64,000 bases of DNA from CAZSAT01 sp964604675. Lineage in GTDB: Bacteria > Myxococcota_A > UBA796 > CAJQPC01. Positions 40,028 through 47,275 of the stretch are shown here, in pieces. Under the pieces are notes generated by a model. The model made no database searches. It saw only the letters and a list, made by a program, of their open reading frames with translations, and was not told the DNA's origin. Where the stretch lies: positions 55,460 through 119,459 of the forward strand of contig CAZSAT010000005.1 in assembly GCA_964604675.1 (NCBI GenBank). The letters are read 5' to 3'. Within the stretch, counting starts at the first letter, position 1; each line of letters opens with the position of its first letter. The translations under genes were made by a program, and so were the position numbers.

Positions 40028-41467
40028 CTAAGCCGGTGTCGGCACGCCGCGATCGCCGCTGGCCGGGATCAAGAGCCTCAAGCCGGCGGTGGCCTTGCGC
40101 CTGAGGTCGGTGGGGCTGCGGATCTGGAAGAGGTTGCGCACCACGAACTTGGGGCGCCAGTAGAAGCGCTTGTAGGCGAGGTCGAGCAGATCGCGGAGCT
40201 CTTCGCGGGAGAAGTACTCGTCCCAGACCTGGGCCTTGAACTCCTCGTTGGGGGCCTCCATGAAGCTGAACCACGGCACCGAGTCCAGCACGCCGTCGCG
40301 GTCGCCCTCGTCCCAGAGCGCGGTGCCGGGGAAGGGGGTGAGGATGTTGTACATCACGAAGTCGGGGTCGAGGTCGATGCTGTACTGGATGGTGTCGAGC
40401 ACGTCCTGGCGGGTGCGCTCGACCGGCGTGCCGATCATGAAGTAGGCCACCGTGCGGATGCCGACCTCGCGGCAGAGCTCGAAGGCGTGGTGGATCTCCG
40501 AGGTGGTGACGTCCTTCTTGAGCCGGAGCAGGCCTTCCTCGGTGCCCTGCTCGACGCCGAACTGCACGCGCCCGCAGCCCGCGGCCTTCATCTTCTCCAA
40601 CAGCGGGCGGTTCACGCCCTTCACCCGGCAGCGGATGGTCCAGGAGACCTCGATGCCCCGCCGGAGGATCTCGTCGCAGAGGTCCTCCACCCGGCGGTTG
40701 GTGATGTTGAAGGTGTCGTCGACGAAGTAGATCTCCTTGATGCCGAGCGCCACGCAGGCCTCGATCTCGTCGCACACCCGCCCCGGGCTCATCACGCGGT
40801 AGCGGTGCCGGGGGGTGTTGCAGAAGGTGCAGCGGTACGGGCAGCCGCGGCTCGTGATCATGGTGGTGAAGATGCCGCCGTCGCCCATGACGTCGTAGTA
40901 CTGGTCGTACTCGATGAGCGTGCGGTCCATGATCGGGTACTCGTCGAGGTCGTTCGAGAAGTACACGTCCTCCTCGGGCACCGGGTCGTCGGGGTGGGCG
41001 ATGACGCCGGGGATGCCCTTGGCCACCTCGCCGGCTTCCCAGACCGCCAGGAGCTGGCGCATCGGCTCTTCGCCCTCGCCCTTCACCGCGGCATCGACGC
41101 CCGGCAGGCCGACCGAGAGCTCGGGGAAGTCGTTGATGTGGGGCCCGCCGAGCACCACGTGCTTCACGCTGGGGCACTTGCGTGCGGTGGCCACCGTTCG
41201 GTGGCAGTCGACGAGGCCGACGGTGTAGACCGTGATGCCGACCACGTCGGGGGCGAAGTCGCGGATCTCCTGCTCGACGCGGGCGTAGTCGTAGCCGTGC
41301 AGCTGCGCGTCGCAGATCTGCACCTCGTGGTGGGTGTGCGCCTTCAGGAACTGCGCGATGCGCAGCAGGGCGAGGGGTGGGTAGCTGAGGTTCTCGGCTT
41401 CGACCGCCTCGGGCACCTCGGACTCCACCGTGTGCATGGCAGGAGCTCGGACCAGCATCACACGCAC
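40028..41467 (-). CDS. B12-binding-domain radical SAM protein
   Basis: The 479-residue enzyme has the same architecture as its downstream neighbour but is clearly distinct. The cobalamin-binding domain (about 1-160) includes ICDAQLHGYDYARVEQ, VLGGPHINDFPE and VKGEGEEPM. The radical SAM motif SRGCPYRCTFC is near 205-213, followed by FVDDTFNI and QFGVEQGTEEGL. The GTG at 41467 is chosen because AGGAG sits five nt before it; ATG at 41458 is further away. It is the first gene of a two-gene operon with a good TTGACA promoter. The product pathway is unknown. Confidence 0.88.
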   Translation of the reverse strand: MRVMLVRAPAMHTVESEVPEAVEAENLSYPPLALLRIAQFLKAHTHHEVQICDAQLHGYDYARVEQEIRDFAPDVVGITVYTVGLVDCHRTVATARKCPSVKHVVLGGPHINDFPELSVGLPGVDAAVKGEGEEPMRQLLAVWEAGEVAKGIPGVIAHPDDPVPEEDVYFSNDLDEYPIMDRTLIEYDQYYDVMGDGGIFTTMITSRGCPYRCTFCNTPRHRYRVMSPGRVCDEIEACVALGIKEIYFVDDTFNITNRRVEDLCDEILRRGIEVSWTIRCRVKGVNRPLLEKMKAAGCGRVQFGVEQGTEEGLLRLKKDVTTSEIHHAFELCREVGIRTVAYFMIGTPVERTRQDVLDTIQYSIDLDPDFVMYNILTPFPGTALWDEGDRDGVLDSVPWFSFMEAPNEEFKAQVWDEYFSREELRDLLDLAYKRFYWRPKFVVRNLFQIRSPTDLRRKATAGLRLLIPASGDRGVPTPA

Positions 41468-41504
41468 GAGAACTCCTGGACAGGGGACGACGACCGCATC
41501 CTGG

Positions 41505-41533
41505 ATTCTGGCGAGCCGGCCGACTGGTGTCAA
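41505..41533 (-). promoter_or_regulatory. Sigma70-type promoter of the radical SAM operon
   Basis: On the minus strand TTGACA (41528-41533) and CAGAAT (41505-41510) are separated by exactly 17 nt, giving a leader of about 30 nt with AGGAG. This is the best -35/-10 pair in the window and contrasts with the leaderless boxes elsewhere. Confidence 0.6.
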
Positions 41534-41587
41534 ACGCTGTGGGCGGGGTCTACGTAAGCCGCGCCACCAGGGTACGGAAGAGGCTCC

Positions 41588-42379
41588 TCACGAGCTCGCT
41601 TCGGGCGTGCGTGCGTGGACCCACGCCGGGTCGACGTCGATCTCCGCGACCTCCTGCACCGGGCCGGTGAGGCGGAGGGGATCGCTCGGCTCGACCAGGA
41701 GCTCTCCACCCGGCATGCGGACGCGGATCTGCAGGCTGCGGTCGCCTCGGGCTCGGACCGCGACCGCGATCGCACAGCTCGAGGTGCCGCTCGCGGCGGT
41801 CTCGCCGGCTCCCCGCTCCCAGATCCGGGCCTCGACGAGACCGGGGCCGAGCGGTCGGGCGAACTGCACGTTCGTGCGGTTCTCGAAGCGCGGGTGGTGT
41901 TCGGTCCGTGCCCCGAGCTCGCGCCAGGGCAGGCTGCCGAGCGGCTCGGTGGGGAAGAACACGCAGTGGGGGTTGCCGACGTCGACCAGCCACGCTTCGC
42001 CGAGCTCCGCCGGGAGGCCGAGAGCCGCTGGATCGACGGGGCCTTCGAAGGTGGCCGGCGGCATGTCGAGCGTGATCTGTTCGGCCACGGTGGCCGCGAT
42101 GTCGCCGGCGATGGTGCGGAGGACGTGCTGGGCGGGGGCGCCGCGGTGGTCGACCAGCCAGCGCGCGAAGATGCGCAGGCCGTTGCCGGAGCGTTCGGCT
42201 TCCGAGCCGTCGGGGTTGAAGATGCGCACGCTCGTGCCCGGGCCAGGGACCAGGAGGCCGTCGGAGCCGGGGCCGGTGTGGCGGTCGCAGATCGCCCGGA
42301 TCAGGGCTTCGGTGAGCTCGGGGCCTTCTTCGTAGACGAGGTAGTCGTTGCCGAGTCCGTGGTACTTGCGCAGCCGCAT
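41588..42379 (-). CDS. dapF: Diaminopimelate epimerase homologue lacking both catalytic cysteines
   Basis: The 263-residue protein has the two-domain DapF fold and normal family length. HGLGNDYLV, RIFNPDGSEAE and GNPHCVFF are the expected substrate-binding motifs. However, the two catalytic Cys are replaced: the CGNG site reads ERSGNGLR (Ser64, codon TCC) and the second site reads GETAASGTSSCA (Ser197, codon AGC). DapF normally uses a Cys-Cys pair to interconvert LL- and meso-DAP. This copy may be inactive, use Ser, or do another reaction. The gene has an intact frame, and the ATG is 12 nt after TAGGCC. The dapCDE operon is elsewhere, at 3.3-6.4 kb. Confidence 0.85.
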   Translation of the reverse strand: MRLRKYHGLGNDYLVYEEGPELTEALIRAICDRHTGPGSDGLLVPGPGTSVRIFNPDGSEAERSGNGLRIFARWLVDHRGAPAQHVLRTIAGDIAATVAEQITLDMPPATFEGPVDPAALGLPAELGEAWLVDVGNPHCVFFPTEPLGSLPWRELGARTEHHPRFENRTNVQFARPLGPGLVEARIWERGAGETAASGTSSCAIAVAVRARGDRSLQIRVRMPGGELLVEPSDPLRLTGPVQEVAEIDVDPAWVHARTPEASS

Positions 42380-42385
42380 GGAAGG

Positions 42386-42391
42386 GGCCTA
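42386..42391 (-). promoter_or_regulatory. Leaderless-type -10 box TAGGCC
   Basis: TAGGCC begins 12 nt before the ATG at 42379; the spacer between box and start is CCTTCC and the TAG is in frame. Confidence 0.6.
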
Positions 42392-42413
42392 TCCCCGCGG
42401 GACGAGGCGGAGC

Positions 42414-43421
42414 TCAGGCGGATGGCTGCACCAGCGCGCCGCCCCGCTCCCGCCGCAGCTCCAGGCCGCCGCGGGTGAGGTGCAGGCCGCCGACGCGTTC
42501 GTCGAGCGCGTTCAAGGTGAGCGCGTCCATCTTCCGGGCCAGTACGTAGTGCCCGGCCTCGGTGAGCTGCAGCTTCGCCGGGGGGGCGCTGGCGGCCAGC
42601 CAGCCTTCGCAGGTGACCAGGGGCGTGGCCGCGAGCGCCATGCGGCGCAAGCGGTCGAGCAGGTGGAAGACCAGCTCGCCCGTGAGGTTCGGCTCCCGCG
42701 GGTAGATGCGCTTCCAGACGTCCCAGACGTTGGGCCCCGCCTCGGACACGCCGCGCAGGAGCAGCTCGTCCCAGTGGCCGAGGCCGTTGCGGGTGGAGGG
42801 GAACTGGCGGTTGTGCAGGTCGAGGGTGAGCCGGGTGGCCACGGGGAGCTGGTCGACCTGGTCGACCAGGGCCAGCAGGCCGTCCGGCTCGCTCGAGCTG
42901 ATCGCGTCCCACACCCGCAGGTGCAGCGCCCGCTCGTCGTCGTCCATCGGGCGCCAGCGCACCTTGGCGCGGGCGATCACCTCGGGGTGGGTGTCGTCGA
43001 GGCGGAAGGGGCGCTCGGGGTCGGCGTCCAGGGCGCCCAGATCGGCGACCTCGACGGGGTGATCCGGCAGGCCGAGGGTGCGGAGCAGGCCGCAGAGGAA
43101 CGCGGTGGCCACCTGGTCGTAGCTGGAGCGCCCCATCCAGACCCGCAGCGCCGGAGCGCGGGCGATCCGCTCCGCCGCCCACTCGACCCGCCCCACCCAG
43201 AGCTCGAGCAGACCCGGCAGGGCGGCCGGGCTGTAGGGCGGCATGCTCAGGCAATCCCTGGACAGCTGCTCGGCGAGCCAGACCTCCATCTCGTCGACCG
43301 GGCCGAGCGCTCCCTGGTGCCGTGGGAAGGGCAGGGGCAGGAGCTTGTCGGCCAGGTCCGGGAAGGCGCCCTTGAGGCAGCCCCTGGCGGACATGGTGGC
43401 GACGAGGTGGAGCGGTGCCAT
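42414..43421 (-). CDS. Cytoplasmic protein, DUF1835-like N-terminus (tentative)
   Basis: The 335-residue protein has no signal or membrane segment. The N-terminus LHLVATMSARGCLKGAFPD resembles the start of DUF1835-type proteins, and the rest is a helical Trp- and Arg-rich chain with LVTCEGWLAASAPPAKLQLTEAG near 265-287, a winged-helix-like end. I cannot confirm a family. The ATG follows TAGACC at -12. It is divergent from msrB across only 32 nt and stands 34 nt upstream of dapF on the same strand, although dapF has its own box. Confidence 0.6.
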   Translation of the reverse strand: MAPLHLVATMSARGCLKGAFPDLADKLLPLPFPRHQGALGPVDEMEVWLAEQLSRDCLSMPPYSPAALPGLLELWVGRVEWAAERIARAPALRVWMGRSSYDQVATAFLCGLLRTLGLPDHPVEVADLGALDADPERPFRLDDTHPEVIARAKVRWRPMDDDERALHLRVWDAISSSEPDGLLALVDQVDQLPVATRLTLDLHNRQFPSTRNGLGHWDELLLRGVSEAGPNVWDVWKRIYPREPNLTGELVFHLLDRLRRMALAATPLVTCEGWLAASAPPAKLQLTEAGHYVLARKMDALTLNALDERVGGLHLTRGGLELRRERGGALVQPSA

Positions 43422-43427
43422 GGGCTC

Positions 43428-43437
43428 GGTCTATCCT
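43428..43437. promoter_or_regulatory. Overlapping divergent -10 boxes between 43421 and msrB
   Basis: TAGACC on the minus strand (43428-43433) begins 12 nt before the ATG at 43421. On the plus strand TATCCT (43432-43437) overlaps it by two bases and serves msrB with a leader of about ten nt. The polymerase cannot occupy both at once, so the two genes probably compete. Confidence 0.5.
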
Positions 43438-43453
43438 GCACCGAGGAGGCTGC

Positions 43454-43840
43454 ATGGGCCGTGATCCGACCGACGCCGAGTGGCGCGAGCGCTTGACCCC
43501 GGAGGAGTACCGGGTGCTGCGGCAGGCCGGCACCGAGCGGCCCGGCACAGGGCGCTACTGGCGCGAGAGCCCGGACGGCAGCTACCGCTGCGCCGGCTGC
43601 GGCACGGAGCTCTTCACCCGGGAGCAGAAGTTCTTCAGCTCGTGCGGCTGGCCCGCCTTCGACGCGGCCCAACCAGGGGCCATCACCGAGAAGGTCGACC
43701 GGACCCACGGCATGGTGCGCACCGAGGTGCTCTGCGCCGGCTGCGGCGGCCACCTCGGGCACGTCTTCCCCGACGGCCCCACCCCCACCGGCACCCGGTA
43801 CTGCATCAACTCGGTCGCCATCAAGGGCGAGGACACGTGA
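43454..43840 (+). CDS. msrB: Peptide-methionine (R)-S-oxide reductase MsrB
   Basis: The 128-residue enzyme reduces the R form of methionine sulfoxide in proteins with thioredoxin. The catalytic Cys117 is in GTRYCINSVAI and the resolving Cys64 in FFSSCGWPAF. Zinc is bound by Cys46/Cys49 and Cys94/Cys97. GAGGAGG stands four nt before the ATG. Its stop overlaps the NAD kinase start by four nt (GTGA), which links repair of oxidised protein with NADP supply. No signal peptide is present, so it acts in the cytoplasm. Confidence 0.96.
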   Translation: MGRDPTDAEWRERLTPEEYRVLRQAGTERPGTGRYWRESPDGSYRCAGCGTELFTREQKFFSSCGWPAFDAAQPGAITEKVDRTHGMVRTEVLCAGCGGHLGHVFPDGPTPTGTRYCINSVAIKGEDT

Positions 43841-44586
43841 TCCGCGTCGACCGCCGAAACGACAAGGCCTGCGCCATCGCCGAGGCGCTCGGGCAGCACC
43901 TCACCCCCGATCAGGTCCCCGAGGGCGTGTGTGTGGTCATCGGGGGCGACGGGTACCTGCTCCGCGCCATCCACGAGCTCGGTTCGGACCCGGTCTACCT
44001 GGGCCTCAACGCCGGGTACATGGGCTTTTTGCTCAACGACGTGCACGACGCGGGGGCGGTCGCGCAAGACATCCGGGACGGAAGCTTCGACGTGGTGGGC
44101 GTGCCGCGGCTCCAGATGGAAGCGGTCCGGCCCGACGGCTCGTTGCTCCGCGGCCAGGCCCTGAACGACGTGGTGCTCCAGCGCATGAGCGGCCAGTCGT
44201 CGCACCTACGCGTGGTGGTCGACGGCGTGGAGGTGGTCAAGCGCTTGAGCTGCGACGGCATCATCGCCGCGACCGCGCTCGGTTCCACGGCGTACTCGTT
44301 CTCTGCGGGTGGACCGGCCTGCCACCCCGCGCTGCGCTTGATCCAGCTCACGCCCATCTGCCCGCACGCTCCCCGGCTCGGCACGATCACGCTGCCGATG
44401 TCGGCGGTCATCGACGTGGAGGTGCACGATCCGGCCCGTCGGGCGACGCGGGTGGTCACCGATCACATCGACCACGCGGCGGTCACGCGGGTCACCATCC
44501 AGGACGCTCGTCGGGATGTCCGGGTGGCGTGGTTGGAGGGGCGGAATCCGACGGCGAACCTGGTGAGGAAGTTGATCCACCCGTAG
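43837..44586 (+). CDS. nadK: NAD kinase
   Basis: The 249-residue enzyme phosphorylates NAD to NADP. GGDGYLLRAIHEL (36-48) is the signature ATP/NAD site, LGLNAGYMGFL the second glycine-rich loop, NDVVLQR the N-D pair, and DGIIAATALGSTAYSFSAGGP the third conserved region. It is shorter than the usual 290 residues, missing part of the variable N-terminus, but all catalytic motifs are intact. The GTG overlaps the msrB stop, making a two-gene unit. It converges with the exporter gene at 44596 with nine nt between. Confidence 0.93.
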   Translation: MIRVDRRNDKACAIAEALGQHLTPDQVPEGVCVVIGGDGYLLRAIHELGSDPVYLGLNAGYMGFLLNDVHDAGAVAQDIRDGSFDVVGVPRLQMEAVRPDGSLLRGQALNDVVLQRMSGQSSHLRVVVDGVEVVKRLSCDGIIAATALGSTAYSFSAGGPACHPALRLIQLTPICPHAPRLGTITLPMSAVIDVEVHDPARRATRVVTDHIDHAAVTRVTIQDARRDVRVAWLEGRNPTANLVRKLIHP

Positions 44587-44595
44587 GTGGCGCCC

Positions 44596-46977
44596 TCAGA
44601 TCTCGACCTCGTCGGTGAGGTCGTCCGGCAGCTCGTCGGGCAGGTCGCCGCCGATCTTCCAGCTCGTCATCCAGCCGGCTGGTACGAGCGCGAAGGCCGC
44701 GATGGTGACGCTCGTGAGGCCCACCAGCACCAACAGGCCCAGGCTCCGGATGCCCTGGTTGGTGGCGAAGGTCAGGCTCGCGAAGGAGAGCACCGTGGTG
44801 GTGGACGACAGCACCGCCGCGTAGCCGGTGGTGGTCATGGCCTTCATCACCCGGCCAGGACCTTCCTCGCCGAGCCGGTGGAGGAGATGGATCACGACGT
44901 CGACGCCGATCCCGAGCAGGATGGGCACGCCCACGATGTTCACGATCGACAGCTTCACGCCGAAGATGGCGACCGCGGCCGCGGCCCAGCTCATGCCGCC
45001 GACCAGGATGGAGACGGCGCCGAGGGCACGGCGCGGCTGGCGGAGATCGAGCAGGGTGGCCAGGCACACCAGGAGCAGGGCCAGGCCGGCCACCCGTGGC
45101 ATGTCGGCCTTCACGACGTCGAAGAGCGACCCGACGGCCAGGAACTCGCCGGCCGCGGGCGCGTCGGTGACGTGCTGTTCGACCGCCTTCAAGAGAGCGC
45201 TGGTCTCCCGCAGATCCCACATGTTCCCCGACGGCGTGAGCAACAGCCGCCAGGACGTGCCGGTGACGCCCATCAGGTGCTGGAGCGAATAGGGCAGCTC
45301 GTCGGGGGTCATGGGCGAGAGCGGCGTGTCGACCAGGTGCTGCAGGTTCTGGCGGATGGGGGCGGGCAGGTAGCCGTAGCTCTCGTGCTCCGCGAGCTGC
45401 GCGATCTCGCCGAGCAGGGCGAGACGCTCGCTCTGATCCGCCGGGATGATCGAGCGGATCGACACCACTCGCTGGATCTCGGTGAGCTCGTCGTCGAGCA
45501 TGGCCTCGTAGCGCGCCTGGCCGGCGTCGAGGGCCTCCTCCGAGGGGTAGGTGACCACCACCGGGGTGTAGCTGTCGCGCACCAGGCGGCGCTGGGTGTC
45601 GGTGAGGTCGCTGTAGGCCATGCCGTCGCGACGCAGCTCCGAGAGATCGTGTTCCCAGCCGATGCGGGGGATCTGGGCGATGCCGACGATCGTCAAGAGC
45701 ACCCCGAAGCTCAGGGCCAGGGGAGCGAAGCGGTAGGTGGGCGGACGATCCTTGTTGACCGGGAGCTTCACCACCCGACCCGGCGTGGGCTTCGTGGCGC
45801 GCCAGCGGATCATCAGCGGGAGCACGGTGAGCACCGACACCAGGCACAACAGCACCCCCACCGCGAGGATCAAGCCGAGCTGCGAGAAGCCCTGGAAGCG
45901 GGCGAACATCAGCGCCGAGAAGCCGCCGGCCGTGGTCACCGCGGCGGCCAGACAGGGCGGCCCGACCGCGTCCCATGCGCGGACGATCGCGTCCTCCACC
46001 GTGTCGCTGCGCCGTCGTTCCTCTCGGTAGCGCGAGTAGAGATGGATCGAGAAGTCGACCCCGAGCCCGACGAGGATGGCACCAAAGAAGCTGGTGAAGC
46101 TGTTGAGCGTGCCGACGGCGAGGCCCGCGAAGCCGAAGGTCCAGAGCCCCGCCAGCAAGAGGGGCACGAAGACCAGCAGCACCGCCTTCGGGTCCCGGAA
46201 CGACACCGTGAGGAAGCTGAAGACGAGCACCAGGCTGATCGCACCGGTCCAGCGCATGTCGTGCACGATGCCTTCGTAGTCTTCGACGTTGTGGCGGTAG
46301 GCGCCGCCGATCCAGACGATCTCCACGCCGCGTTCTTCGGGCTTCAGCTCCGCGATGTGCCCGTCCACCAGCTTCATGATCTCCCGTGCGAAGGGCAGGT
46401 GGTGGGCGGACTGGGTGGGCCGGATCAGCAGGCGGCTGAACTCGCCGCTGGAGAGCACGCCGCCCAGGCGGTTGTCGCCGGACTTCAGCCGCTCGGTCAT
46501 CGGGCCGAGGTCGAGCAGGCGACCGGCCACGAAGGGGTTGGCGATGGCCGGACCGAGCGACAGCGCGCCCTTCAGCCGGTCGCGGATCGAGCTCAGGTCG
46601 TCGGGCTCCACGTTGAGCACGCCCAGCCGCCAGGCGAGCTCGTCCTCGATGTCGTAGAGGACGTAGCGGATGTCGGGGTGGTCCTTCAGGCGGTCGGCCA
46701 GCTCCCGCATGAAGGGATCGACGTCCTCCTGCTCCCCGGTGACCGCCACGGTCATCAGGTTCACGCCGGCTTCTTCCGCGTCGAGCTGCTTCAGGGCGGC
46801 GATCGACGGCTCGTCCTCGGGCATGAGGTTGAGCAGATCGCTGTCGACGTGCAGCGTGGACGCCGACAGCACGCTGAGCACGCTGAGCACGAGCACAGCG
46901 AGCTTCGCCAGGCCGGGGCTGGCGAGGACGGCCCGCGCGATGCGGCCGTGGATCGTGGTGGGCTCGAGGGTCGACAC
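44596..46977 (-). CDS. MMPL/RND-family membrane transporter
   Basis: The 793-residue protein has the repeated RND-like layout: TM1 (about 22-40), a periplasmic loop (45-230), five TMs (235-385), TM7 (415-435), a second loop (440-630) and five TMs (635-780). GLGVDFSIHLYSRYREE and GIGVDVVIHLLHRLGEE are the matching conserved TM4-like motifs in the two halves. The family includes hopanoid transporter HpnN and lipid exporters (MMPL, sterol-sensing-like). The cargo is probably a lipid, inferred from family. The GTG start lies 19 nt after the T of TATAGG, so it has a very short leader rather than none. Confidence 0.88.
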   Translation of the reverse strand: MSTLEPTTIHGRIARAVLASPGLAKLAVLVLSVLSVLSASTLHVDSDLLNLMPEDEPSIAALKQLDAEEAGVNLMTVAVTGEQEDVDPFMRELADRLKDHPDIRYVLYDIEDELAWRLGVLNVEPDDLSSIRDRLKGALSLGPAIANPFVAGRLLDLGPMTERLKSGDNRLGGVLSSGEFSRLLIRPTQSAHHLPFAREIMKLVDGHIAELKPEERGVEIVWIGGAYRHNVEDYEGIVHDMRWTGAISLVLVFSFLTVSFRDPKAVLLVFVPLLLAGLWTFGFAGLAVGTLNSFTSFFGAILVGLGVDFSIHLYSRYREERRRSDTVEDAIVRAWDAVGPPCLAAAVTTAGGFSALMFARFQGFSQLGLILAVGVLLCLVSVLTVLPLMIRWRATKPTPGRVVKLPVNKDRPPTYRFAPLALSFGVLLTIVGIAQIPRIGWEHDLSELRRDGMAYSDLTDTQRRLVRDSYTPVVVTYPSEEALDAGQARYEAMLDDELTEIQRVVSIRSIIPADQSERLALLGEIAQLAEHESYGYLPAPIRQNLQHLVDTPLSPMTPDELPYSLQHLMGVTGTSWRLLLTPSGNMWDLRETSALLKAVEQHVTDAPAAGEFLAVGSLFDVVKADMPRVAGLALLLVCLATLLDLRQPRRALGAVSILVGGMSWAAAAVAIFGVKLSIVNIVGVPILLGIGVDVVIHLLHRLGEEGPGRVMKAMTTTGYAAVLSSTTTVLSFASLTFATNQGIRSLGLLVLVGLTSVTIAAFALVPAGWMTSWKIGGDLPDELPDDLTDEVEI

Positions 46978-46990
46978 GGAGACGTCACGC

Positions 46991-46996
46991 CCTATA
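46991..46996 (-). promoter_or_regulatory. -10-like TATAGG for the MMPL-type exporter
   Basis: On the minus strand TATAGG begins 19 nt before the GTG at 46977, predicting a leader of about six or seven nt; a GACGTC palindrome lies between. Confidence 0.4.
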
Positions 46997-47068
46997 GCGC
47001 GCGCTCAAGGGAGTCGGGGCGCCATCCGTATCCCTGGTCGGAAGGGCAGCCGGGGACCGAGGTCGCAC

Positions 47069-47263
47069 TTGAAGAAGCGAGATCCGTCGAAGCTCCCGCC
47101 CATAGGGAGCGTCGAGCGCGCGCGCTACGTCGCGGACCTGAAGCAGCTCTATTCCGAAGGTGAGCTCGTGGACGGGCTCGACCGACGAGCTGCGCGGGTG
47201 CCCGACAGGCTGCTCCGTGCGCTGCTGCCCGGTCTGATGCCGCCGGAGCCTGCGGTCGCGTAG
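47069..47263 (+). CDS. Small protein with FlgM-like C-terminal helix pattern
   Basis: The 64-residue product starts at TTG, with GAGG seven nt upstream. The stretch VERARYVADLKQLYSEGELVD and the closing RLLRALLPGL resemble the helix-loop-helix of the anti-sigma-28 factor FlgM, but the match is weak and no flagellar gene is nearby. It lies between the divergent exporter gene (start 46977) and the convergent rlmD (stop 47276). Coding is likely but not certain. Confidence 0.42.
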   Translation: MKKRDPSKLPPIGSVERARYVADLKQLYSEGELVDGLDRRAARVPDRLLRALLPGLMPPEPAVA

Positions 47264-47275
47264 TGCTGGGCGGGG

